A DNA stretch of 64,000 nt from Myxococcota bacterium (GTDB lineage Bacteria; Myxococcota_A; UBA796), in NCBI GenBank assembly GCA_029251165.1, contig JAQXDW010000028.1, positions 1 to 64,000 of the forward strand, given 5' to 3'. A program made the position numbers and the translations under genes. Each line of letters begins with the position of its first letter. The first letter of the stretch is position 1. Shown one piece after another: positions 33,778 to 41,259 of this stretch. The notes under the pieces were generated by a model, which was not told the origin of the DNA, ran no database searches, and saw nothing but the letters and a program-made list of their open reading frames with translations.

Positions 33778-35448
33778 CTATGAATTGTCCGCTGCGGCCT
33801 CGGCAGCCAGGAAGCCAACCACCAGCGCCGGGCCGATGGTTCCCCCGGCGCCGGGGTAGGTCTTGCCCATGACCGGGGCGGCGCAGTTTCCGGCCGCGTA
33901 CAGGCCGGGGATCGGGGCATCGGCGGCATCGAGCACGCGGCCTCGGGTGTCGACCACCAGGCCGCCCTTGGTGCCGAGATCGCCAGGATAGACCCGGACG
34001 GCATAGAAAGGCGGGGTCTCTAGGCGACCGAGGCAGGGGTTGGGGGTGACCCGTGGATCGCCGTAGTAGCGATCCGACAGGCTCACGCCGCGACTGAAGT
34101 CCGTGTCGATGCCGGTGTCCGCCATGCCGTTGAACCGCTCGACGGTGCCCAGGAGGGCCTGAGCGGGCACCTCACAGGCCTCCGCGAGCCCAGCGAGGGT
34201 GTCCGACTTCTTGAGGAAGCCACGGATGAACTTCTTGCTGACCCGCTTGTCCGGCACGGCGTAGCCTGGCGCGAGCGGACCGACCGGGTAGTTGCGGCGG
34301 AAGGTGGCGTCGAAGACCAGCCATGCCGGTGCAGAGTCCGCAGCGTACATGCCCTCCACCACGTCGAGGTAGGGAGCGGCCTCGTTGGTGAAGCGCTGCC
34401 CGGAGTCGTTGACCATCATCGAGTGCGGCAGGTTCTTCTCCACCACGATCACCCAGGCCAGCTCCTGCCGGGGGATGCGAATGGTCGGGGTCCACCACGC
34501 CTTGTCCATGTGGACCAGCCGCCCCCCGGCAGACACGCCCATGCGGTGACCGTCGCCGAGGCTGCGGAGGTTGCCGGCGCTCCACTCATCGGTGATCGGA
34601 GCGGGCTGGTGCGCTTCTCGCATCGCCTTGTTGCGAGAGAAGCCGCCGGCCGACAGCAGCACACCCTTGCGGGCACCGATGCGCAGTGTCTCGCCGTCTT
34701 TCTCGGCGACGACGCCAACCACTCGACCATCCTCGACGATGAGATCCGTCACGGTAGTGGACAGGCTGAGCTCGACATTGCGGTCCTGCAGGGAGCGTCG
34801 CAGCCGGGCGATCAGGGCATTTCCAGCCGTCAGCCGGGGATCCCGCCCCCACTTCCGGCGGGCCAGGAGGCTGAGGCCCGCCGACAGCAGGCGCTTGACC
34901 AGCAGCAGCTTGCTCTGCCAGGTGTTCGCCAGGAGCGTGTGGGCCTCGCGCGCGGTGAGTCCGAAGATGCCCATGACCTGCGACTGGGGATGTGGTGGGC
35001 GAATGCGGCGGAATTCCTCGCCGAGCTCGCGCCCATCAAACGGGGTGCACTCCATCGAGCGCCCCCCCGGCTTGCCGCCCGCGACCTCCGGGTAGTAGTC
35101 GCAGTATTTCTCCAGCGCCTCGAACCGGACCGCAGTCTTCTCCTCCAGGTACTCCACCATCCGGCGAGACTCGGTGACGTAGCCCCGGAGAATCTCATCG
35201 GGGGTGGAGTCGCCGACGATGTTGCGCAGGTAGGTCAGGGCGTCTTCGGGGCTGTCAGTGACCCCCCGGCCGGCCATGTGCGGGTTGTTCGGTACCCAGC
35301 AGACCCCACCAGACATCGCGGTAGAGCCGCCGTAGCAATCGGTGGCCTCTAAGAGAAGCGCCTCGAGTCCGAGGTCTGCGGCGCGGAGGCCAGCGGCCAT
35401 TGCTGCAGCACCGCTGCCGATGGCGATGAAGTCGACAGTGCGGTCCAT
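33778..35448 (-). CDS. kstD: 3-Ketosteroid delta-1-dehydrogenase (KstD-like flavoprotein)
   Basis: 556 residues. FAD-binding AIGSGAAAMAAGLRAADLG and CYGGSTAMSGGVCWVP near the N-terminus match KstD. Near the C-terminus come PPFYAVRVYPGDLGTKGG, the segment with the active-site Tyr-x3-Gly of KstD, and GLYAAGNCAAPVMGKTYPGAGGTIGPA. It should introduce the 1,2-double bond into ring A of 3-ketosteroids, which with 9-alpha-hydroxylation opens ring B. A delta-4-(5-alpha) dehydrogenase of the same family is the main alternative. The ATG overlaps the stop of the upstream enoyl-CoA hydratase gene by one base (TAATG). No signal peptide. Confidence 0.85.
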   Translation of the reverse strand: MDRTVDFIAIGSGAAAMAAGLRAADLGLEALLLEATDCYGGSTAMSGGVCWVPNNPHMAGRGVTDSPEDALTYLRNIVGDSTPDEILRGYVTESRRMVEYLEEKTAVRFEALEKYCDYYPEVAGGKPGGRSMECTPFDGRELGEEFRRIRPPHPQSQVMGIFGLTAREAHTLLANTWQSKLLLVKRLLSAGLSLLARRKWGRDPRLTAGNALIARLRRSLQDRNVELSLSTTVTDLIVEDGRVVGVVAEKDGETLRIGARKGVLLSAGGFSRNKAMREAHQPAPITDEWSAGNLRSLGDGHRMGVSAGGRLVHMDKAWWTPTIRIPRQELAWVIVVEKNLPHSMMVNDSGQRFTNEAAPYLDVVEGMYAADSAPAWLVFDATFRRNYPVGPLAPGYAVPDKRVSKKFIRGFLKKSDTLAGLAEACEVPAQALLGTVERFNGMADTGIDTDFSRGVSLSDRYYGDPRVTPNPCLGRLETPPFYAVRVYPGDLGTKGGLVVDTRGRVLDAADAPIPGLYAAGNCAAPVMGKTYPGAGGTIGPALVVGFLAAEAAADNS

Positions 35449-36242
35449 TACTTCCCCTTGAACACCGGCTTGCGCTTCTCGGCGAAGGCGCGCGCGCCCT
35501 CCCGGGCATCTTCAGACTTGAACACCGGCCAGCCCAGCTTCAGCTCGTGGGCCAGCCCGTCCGCCTCAGTCATCTCGGCAGTCTCGACGATGGACTTCTT
35601 GATCGCCTGGACCGCCAGCGGGCCATTCCCGGCGATGATCTTCGCCAGACGCTTCGCCTCGCTGAGGGCCTCTCCAGCATTCACCACCCGACCAATGAGC
35701 CCCATCTCCAGAGCCTCCTGGGCAGAGAACCGCTCGCCGAGCAGCAAGACCTCCATCGCCTTTGTGAACGACACCTGGCGCTGGAGCCGCACCGTGGAGC
35801 CCCCCAGCGGGAACAGCCCGAGCCTCGCCTCGGTCAGCCCGAACTGCGCGCTGCGACCGGCGACCCGGATGTCAGTGGCCTGGAGGATCTCGGTCCCGCC
35901 AGCCAGGGCGAACCCCTCCACCGCCGCGATGATCGGCTTGGTGACGCGATGCCCCCGCAGCATCGCCTTCCAGTGCAGCTCCGGATCGGCCTTGAACCGA
36001 TTCTTCCAGGGGTCTTCTTCGTTGTCCTGGTGCATCATCTTGAGGTCTGAGCCCGCACAGAAGCTGCTGCCGGCACCAGTGAGGATGCAGACGAAGATCT
36101 CGGGATCGTCGTTGACCTGCTCCCAGGCATCCGCGAGGCGCGCCATCATCTCCAGCGACCAGGCGTTCCTCGCCTCAGGGCGGTTCATGGTGATGGTGAG
36201 GATGGATCCGTCGCGGTCGAGCAGCAGGTGGGGTTCAGCCAA
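35448..36242 (-). CDS. Enoyl-CoA hydratase/isomerase (crotonase family)
   Basis: 264 residues. Crotonase motifs: LTITMNRPEARNAWS, the oxyanion-hole FCAGSDLKMM and FALAGGTEILQATDIRVA, then GLFPLGGSTVRLQRQV. The residue that aligns with the first catalytic Glu is in GTEILQ, while the second site reads LGLFPLGGS without the usual Glu, so isomerase or atypical hydratase activity is possible. Start: TTG seven bases after GAGG; the next upstream candidate (GTG) is inside operator site 4 and would put the operator in the coding part. First gene of the operon with kstD-like and fadE34-like genes. Confidence 0.83.
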   Translation of the reverse strand: MAEPHLLLDRDGSILTITMNRPEARNAWSLEMMARLADAWEQVNDDPEIFVCILTGAGSSFCAGSDLKMMHQDNEEDPWKNRFKADPELHWKAMLRGHRVTKPIIAAVEGFALAGGTEILQATDIRVAGRSAQFGLTEARLGLFPLGGSTVRLQRQVSFTKAMEVLLLGERFSAQEALEMGLIGRVVNAGEALSEAKRLAKIIAGNGPLAVQAIKKSIVETAEMTEADGLAHELKLGWPVFKSEDAREGARAFAEKRKPVFKGK

Positions 36243-36270
36243 GGCAAATCCTCTGGTTTCAGGTGGGAAG

Positions 36271-36284
36271 TAGAACACGTTTCA
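36271..36284. promoter_or_regulatory. KstR/PsrA-like TetR operator, site 4 (enoyl-CoA hydratase-kstD-fadE34 operon)
   Basis: TAGAACACGTTTCA lies 29 bases upstream of the TTG start of the hydratase gene. Together with site 5, centred 35 bases away, it lies between two divergent steroid transcription units, which would place two repressor dimers on nearby faces. Confidence 0.75.
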
Positions 36285-36305
36285 CAACCGGTGGACAACC
36301 GAAAA

Positions 36306-36319
36306 TGAAACGTGTTCTA
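36306..36319. promoter_or_regulatory. KstR/PsrA-like TetR operator, site 5 (Rieske oxygenase)
   Basis: TGAAACGTGTTCTA, the reverse complement of the site 4 sequence, lies 29 bases upstream of the oxygenase ATG. Both divergent units therefore have the same site at the same distance from the start codon. Confidence 0.75.
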
Positions 36320-36347
36320 CTCTGGGGCAATCGTGAGGAGAGCAAGC

Positions 36348-37283
36348 ATGAGCGATCGATTCCCGTTTCCTATTCCCAACGGCTGGTTTCAGGTGGAGTG
36401 GTCTCATGAGCTGAAGGCCGGAGACGTCAAGCCGCTGAAGTACTTCGGCAAGGACCTCGTGCTGTTTCGCGATGAAGACGGCGCTGCACACCTCCTCGAC
36501 GCCTTCTGTCCGCACCTCGGGGCTCACCTCGGCCACGGCGGAACGGTGGACGGTAAGAACATCGTCTGCCCGTTCCATGCTTGGAAATTCAACGGAAGCG
36601 GTACCTGCTCGGCGATCCCATATGCCGACAAGATCCCGAAGCAGGCAAAGCTGAAGGCATGGACCATCGTCGAGCGCAACGGAATGATTGTTGCTTGGCA
36701 TCACGGCGACGGAGCACCGCCGCAGTGGGAGGTGCCGACGTTTCCTGAGCTTGGCGATTCGGACTGGAGCGATCCAGACCATCGGATGTGGACGGTCGGA
36801 ACCTGCAACCAAGAGATGGCAGAGAACGCTGTGGACACCGCGCACTTCTTCTACCTGCACGGCACCGCAGAGATGCCGAAGTCCGAGGCGAAGATCATCG
36901 ACCAGCACACCCTCCATGTTGTGGCGCAGACGGTGATGGCCACCAAGCACGGTCCGGTCCCCGGTCAGATCGACGTGTACGAGTACGGCTTCGGAATCAA
37001 CACGACGCGCTTCACCGGCCTCGTCGAGACGTTCCTGATGTCGAGCAACACGCCGATCGATGAGAACTCGTGCGATCTGCGGTTCACGTTTGTGGTGAAG
37101 AAGTTCGGAAACAACGACATCACGCGCGGGATCGGTCGGGCATATGTGAAGGAGATTGCCCGGCAGCTGGAGCAGGACATCCCGGTCTGGGAGAACAAGA
37201 GGTACCTGCCGCGGCCGGTTCTGGTGGCGGAAGACGGGCCGATCGGGCTGTTCCGAACGTGGGCAAAGGGGCAGTACTCCTGA
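36348..37283 (+). CDS. KshA-like Rieske non-haem iron oxygenase (steroid hydroxylase)
   Basis: 311 residues. Rieske cluster ligands Cys54-x-His56 (FCPHLGAHLG) and Cys74-x2-His77 (VCPFHAWKFNGSG); mononuclear iron site NAVDTAHFFYLHG with His166 and His171. The run CPFHAWKFNGSGTCSAIPYADKIP and the ERNGMIVAWH strand are typical of KshA, the oxygenase of 3-ketosteroid 9-alpha-hydroxylase, and of related sterol desaturases/hydroxylases. It is shorter than KshA (about 380), and no reductase KshB is in the window, so electrons must come from elsewhere. GAGGAG precedes the ATG. Regulated from operator site 5, divergent to kstD. Position of hydroxylation is uncertain. Confidence 0.83.
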   Translation: MSDRFPFPIPNGWFQVEWSHELKAGDVKPLKYFGKDLVLFRDEDGAAHLLDAFCPHLGAHLGHGGTVDGKNIVCPFHAWKFNGSGTCSAIPYADKIPKQAKLKAWTIVERNGMIVAWHHGDGAPPQWEVPTFPELGDSDWSDPDHRMWTVGTCNQEMAENAVDTAHFFYLHGTAEMPKSEAKIIDQHTLHVVAQTVMATKHGPVPGQIDVYEYGFGINTTRFTGLVETFLMSSNTPIDENSCDLRFTFVVKKFGNNDITRGIGRAYVKEIARQLEQDIPVWENKRYLPRPVLVAEDGPIGLFRTWAKGQYS

Positions 37284-37380
37284 GCGGCTCCCCATTCGAC
37301 ACCCGACGTCGCTCCCTGGTGGGCTGCCGAGGAGGCGTGTAGAGGCCGGCGTACCCCGGCTGGAAGAGACCAGCAGCCCG

Positions 37381-38907
37381 CTACATCAGGCGCTTCAGCG
37401 GTGTCTTCCAGATCCACTGGATCGCCTTCTTCAGGTGCCCCTCCTTCTCGTTGGTGTACGGGTACCAGACGAACTCTTCCTTCTGACCAAACCGATCCGC
37501 GATCACCGGCTTGGCATGGCAGAATCCCCGCAGCCCAATCTCTCCGTTCACCCGTCCGACGCCGCTGTGCTTCACCCCACCAAACGGCAGCTCCAGCGCC
37601 CCGTACGTGATCGATGAGTCGTTGATGATCACCGCGCCGGCCTCCAGGCGCTCGGCCAGCCGCTCCCCCTTCGCGCGGTCCTTCGTCCACAGCGTGGCGC
37701 CGAGGCCGAACCGGGTGTCGTTCGCCATCGCGATCGCCTCATCCTCATCGGCGACCACCATCACCGGCAGGATCGGCCCGAACGTCTCCTCGGTCATCAC
37801 CTTCATCTCATGGGTCACCCCCACCAGCAGCGTCGGCTGGAAGAAGTGCTCGCCGACCGCGCTCCGACCGCCCCCGACCAGCGCCTTCGCGCCCCTCGCG
37901 ACGGCATCGTTGACGTGGTCCTCGACGATCTCAAGCTGCCGGGTCGAGATGAACGGACCGATGTCGTACTCCCCCTCATGCCCGACCTTCAGCGCCGCGA
38001 CCTTCTCCGTGAGCTTGCCGATGAATTCTTCTGCGACCGCCTCCACCACGTAGATGCGCTCGGTCGAGGAGCAGAACTGGCCGCCGTTCATCATGCCGCC
38101 GAACACCGCCCCGCCGACCGCGCGGTCGATGTCTGCGTCGGCACAGACCACCATCGGATCCTTACCGCCGAGCTCCAGGGTGCAGGGGATGAGGTTGTGA
38201 CCACACGCCGCGCCGACCTTGCGGCCGGTGGCCACGCTGCCGGTGAACGAGATCTTGTCGACCCCCGAGTCGATCAGCGCCGCGCCGGTCTCGCCATCCC
38301 CGAGGAGGATCTGGACCAGACCATCCGGCAGCCCAGCCTCGGCGAACAACTCGCCGACCAAGACGCCAGAGTCCGGGGTGACCTCTGAGGGCTTGATGAG
38401 GACGGCGTTGCCGGCCATTAGCGCCTGGACGGTGGGGTTGAGCGAGAGGATGAACGGACCGTTCCAGGGGGTGATGACCCCGACAACGCCCAGCGGAGTG
38501 AAGGTGAGCTTCGCCCGCTTCATGCGGAGGAGGTGGAGCCCGACCGCGCGCGGACGCAGCATGCGCTCAGCCCGACGGGAGTAGAAGTTCAGCGAGTCGC
38601 AGGCGGCGAAGATCTCCATCATCGTCGTCTCCATCCGGCTGCGACCGGTCTCGGCGACGATGCGATCGATGAAGGCTTCCTGCTTCTCGATCAGGATCGC
38701 GAGGGCGCGCTGGAGGATGGCGGTGCGCTCAGGGAATGAAGTCTTCGCCCAGGCTGCCTGCGCTGTCCGCGCACGCTCCATCGCAACAGCGACGTCCGCA
38801 GCAGTGGTGACGTCGAACTCCTTGAGCACCCGGTGGCTGACCGGACAGCGGGTTCTGAGGCGGCGGTGGCCGCTCACGGACGGTTCAACGGACTCGACGA
38901 ATGCCAC
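37381..38907 (-). CDS. NAD(P)-dependent aldehyde dehydrogenase of the steroid regulon
   Basis: 508 residues. Catalytic residues are visible: Asn149 in TPWNG, Glu245 in TLELGGKDP, Cys279 in GGQFCSST, and EETFGPILPV. It oxidises an aldehyde to the acid with NAD(P). The GTG start follows CAGGAGTCTGACC, a good SD. In steroid catabolism such an enzyme would convert a side-chain aldehyde to the acid before CoA activation (inference). It begins about 40 bases from operator site 6. The C-terminal 60 residues (EEFVWYPYTNEKEGHLKKAIQWIW) are longer than in many ALDHs and match the acyl-substrate ALDH group. Confidence 0.88.
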   Translation of the reverse strand: MAFVESVEPSVSGHRRLRTRCPVSHRVLKEFDVTTAADVAVAMERARTAQAAWAKTSFPERTAILQRALAILIEKQEAFIDRIVAETGRSRMETTMMEIFAACDSLNFYSRRAERMLRPRAVGLHLLRMKRAKLTFTPLGVVGVITPWNGPFILSLNPTVQALMAGNAVLIKPSEVTPDSGVLVGELFAEAGLPDGLVQILLGDGETGAALIDSGVDKISFTGSVATGRKVGAACGHNLIPCTLELGGKDPMVVCADADIDRAVGGAVFGGMMNGGQFCSSTERIYVVEAVAEEFIGKLTEKVAALKVGHEGEYDIGPFISTRQLEIVEDHVNDAVARGAKALVGGGRSAVGEHFFQPTLLVGVTHEMKVMTEETFGPILPVMVVADEDEAIAMANDTRFGLGATLWTKDRAKGERLAERLEAGAVIINDSSITYGALELPFGGVKHSGVGRVNGEIGLRGFCHAKPVIADRFGQKEEFVWYPYTNEKEGHLKKAIQWIWKTPLKRLM

Positions 38908-38947
38908 GGTCAGACTCCTGGGGCTGCCCCCGAGCTTATCGCGAAAC

Positions 38948-38961
38948 TGAAACGTGTTTCA
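38948..38961. promoter_or_regulatory. KstR/PsrA-like TetR operator, site 6 (aldehyde dehydrogenase)
   Basis: TGAAACGTGTTTCA, extended by C/G to 7-base arms around a 2-base centre. It lies 41 bases upstream of the dehydrogenase GTG. The divergent SRPBCC gene begins 152 bases to the other side, so shared control is possible. Confidence 0.75.
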
Positions 38962-39112
38962 GTTTTTGCACACCGGCAGCGCGCCCAGGGCCGCACAGCC
39001 GACAGGAGACGGCTCCGTCTGCTCCGCCGGCCGCGCATGCAGCGGCGTGAAAGTGGACTGTGCTGCCATCGGGACTGGTTGGCTATAGAGTGGTCCACCA
39101 AGGAGAGCCTCC

Positions 39113-39661
39113 ATGACCCCATTGCTGCTTGTGCTGACCGCCTCCGCTGGCTGGACCATCTCCACGGCGAGCAGCGGGTGTACGTTCTACGTCGGCGATC
39201 GTCAGGGCGACTACGCCCCGGTTCGCGCAGAGTGCGACTGGAGCATCGCTCCGGACACCCTTCATGCCATCATCGGAGACCTCACCGCACACAAGACGTA
39301 CTTCAGCTCCGTCTCCGTCAGCGAGAAGGTCGGCGACGGCCGCTATCGGCAGGTCCACGTCGCCTCGGGAATCAGCGACCGCGAGCTGATCGTGGACATG
39401 GGCAGCGATCCAATCCCCAGCGGCATCCGCTACTGGTGGAAGAAGTCCGCCGACCAGACCGGCGCCTCTGGGAGCAACGTCGAGCCCAACCACAACGAGG
39501 GCAAGTGGGAGATCACGGCGGGTGAGGACGGCGGCTCGCACGTGGTCTATGAGCTGTTCTACGATCCCGCGGGCTCCGTGCCCGGCTTCATGGTCCGCTG
39601 GTTTCAGACCGCCGGTGTCGAGCTTCTGGTGACCGAGCTGAAGACGAAGGCTGGTGCCTGA
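39113..39661 (+). CDS. Exported START/SRPBCC-like lipid-binding domain protein
   Basis: 182 residues. An N-terminal hydrophobic stretch (MTPLLLVLTASAGWTI) is a signal peptide. The remainder looks like a single START/SRPBCC helix-grip domain: CDWSIAPDTLHAIIGDLTAHKTYFSSV, YRQVHVASGI, DRELIVDMG, and the long C-terminal helix GFMVRWFQTAGVELLVTELKTKAG. Such domains hold a hydrophobic ligand in a cavity. Location outside the inner membrane and next to a sterol-gene promoter make a lipid or sterol-binding role attractive, but that is inference. CAAGGAGAGCCTCC precedes the ATG. Confidence 0.68.
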   Translation: MTPLLLVLTASAGWTISTASSGCTFYVGDRQGDYAPVRAECDWSIAPDTLHAIIGDLTAHKTYFSSVSVSEKVGDGRYRQVHVASGISDRELIVDMGSDPIPSGIRYWWKKSADQTGASGSNVEPNHNEGKWEITAGEDGGSHVVYELFYDPAGSVPGFMVRWFQTAGVELLVTELKTKAGA

Positions 39662-39668
39662 GCCCGGC

Positions 39669-41030
39669 CTACTTCCGCACGAACCGGGCGACCGCCTCGG
39701 TGTGGGGGGTCTGCGCGAACAGATCCACGCTCCACAGCGCCTCCAGCACCCAGCCGCCGGCCTCTAAGATCACGCGGTCCCGCCCCAGCGAGCCGGGGTT
39801 GCAGGCGACATAGACCAGCGCCTCGGCTTCCTGCGCTGCCAGGAACCGGGCGGCAGCGGGGTGCAGCCCGACACGGGGCGGATCGACGACGATCCACCGG
39901 GGTCCGTCGACCGCGAGCGTGGGGAGAATCGCCTCGACCTTCCCGGCATGCCACTCCCCATCGATGCCGTTTCGCGCAGCGTTCTCCTTCGCACACACGA
40001 TGGAGGCCGGGTTCAGCTCGGCGCCGATGATCCGATCGAACCGATCCGCGAGGGCCATCCCGATCGCACCGACCCCGCAGTACAGGTCCAGCAGCGTCCC
40101 GCCGCCCGTGGGGGCGAGGGCCTCAGCGATGGTGTCGAACAAGAGCACGGCCCCGGCGGTGTTCACCTGGAAGAAGCCATCATATGGAATCCGGAAGGCG
40201 ATGCCGGAGAGCGTGATGTCCAGCCAGGGCTGGCCATAGAGCACCTCGCGCAGATCGCCCTCAGCGACGTCGGAGAGCCGATCGGTCACCACCCACAGCA
40301 CCCCGACCACGTCCGGCAGCGCGCTGATCTTCTCCCCGAGCCCACGGACCTGATCGGGATCGGCGCTGGAGGTGGTGACCAGGGTCACCAGGACCCCCTC
40401 CCCCTTCCGAATGACCACGTGCCGCCAGACCCCGGTGTGATCCTGGGTGTTCCAGGGCGGACCGGGCATGTTGTCGCGGACAACGGAGAGCACCGCGTTC
40501 ATCTCGGGCTCTGCCAGGTGACAGGCCGACAGCGGCACGATCCGGGAGAACCAGCCGGGGGGATGAAAGCCGAGGAAGCTGCCGGGCTTCTTGAGCTCTG
40601 GATCATCCTTGAGGGCTTCCGGCACGTACTGGTGTGGACCGAACGACAGCTCGATCTTGTTGCGGTAGTGGTAGCCGGCATCGGCGCTGCGCACGGAATG
40701 GACCGTCACGCCGTCCAGCTCGCCGACTGACCGGGAGACAAGGGCGCTCTTGTGGTGGCGCTGGTCGGCGACAGGCATGCGCTGGAACTGGCAGCCGCCG
40801 CAGAGGCCAAACGCCGGGCACTGCGGAGTCGTGGCGTCCGGGGCAAGGGCAGTGGTCGCGAAGATGCGTGCCTTGCCCTTGCGACCGGGCCAGGCCTGCA
40901 CCGTCTCGCCGACCGCCGCCCCCCGCACGATCCATCGCTTGCCGTCGGCATCGATGCCGCTGCTTCCCTTGAGTTCGAGCTGATCAACCACCAGCTCGAC
41001 TGGCTTTCGCGTCTTCTTCCGTCTGGACAT
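39669..41030 (-). CDS. TrmA/RumA-family 23S rRNA (uracil-C5)-methyltransferase with Fe-S cluster
   Basis: 453 residues. N-terminal TRAM-like domain (VELVVDQLELKGSSGI), Fe4S4 cysteines CPAFGLCGGCQ (CX5CX2C) with a fourth Cys in SACHLAEPE. Then come the class I methyltransferase motif LLDLYCGVGAIGMALA, VVDPPRVGLHP, the catalytic Cys in VYVACNPGSLGRD and the general base FAQTPHTEAVA. It makes m5U in 23S rRNA (positions 747 or 1939 in E. coli terms) with SAM; which one cannot be told. Full length. It is convergent with the SRPBCC gene and probably monocistronic. Confidence 0.9.
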   Translation of the reverse strand: MSRRKKTRKPVELVVDQLELKGSSGIDADGKRWIVRGAAVGETVQAWPGRKGKARIFATTALAPDATTPQCPAFGLCGGCQFQRMPVADQRHHKSALVSRSVGELDGVTVHSVRSADAGYHYRNKIELSFGPHQYVPEALKDDPELKKPGSFLGFHPPGWFSRIVPLSACHLAEPEMNAVLSVVRDNMPGPPWNTQDHTGVWRHVVIRKGEGVLVTLVTTSSADPDQVRGLGEKISALPDVVGVLWVVTDRLSDVAEGDLREVLYGQPWLDITLSGIAFRIPYDGFFQVNTAGAVLLFDTIAEALAPTGGGTLLDLYCGVGAIGMALADRFDRIIGAELNPASIVCAKENAARNGIDGEWHAGKVEAILPTLAVDGPRWIVVDPPRVGLHPAAARFLAAQEAEALVYVACNPGSLGRDRVILEAGGWVLEALWSVDLFAQTPHTEAVARFVRK

Positions 41031-41193
41031 GGCCGGGGCTTATCTCGTCTTCTTTTTTCTGCCGGATCATCTCCGGGATCCGGCCCAATCATGACCGGTC
41101 ATCTTCCAGAATCTTGAGGGCGAGACGGCCACCGGTCTCAGACCGCTCCGATGGCCTCCTTACAGAAAGGATGCACGGCAGCGTTCTCGCATG

Positions 41194-41233
41194 CGACCCC
41201 GCCCGGCCTGCTGTTCCTGGCCGGACGGGGTCG
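41194..41233 (-). terminator. GC-rich stem-loop after pckA
   Basis: 15-base arms with one mismatch (CGACCCCG...CGGGGTCG outside, CGGCC/GGCCG inside) around a 10-base loop, 27 bases beyond the pckA stop. The stem is very stable, but no T-run follows, so it may act with Rho or mainly protect the 3' end. Confidence 0.55.
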
Positions 41234-41259
41234 GTGCTGGAGTCAGCGTCGTGCTGGAG

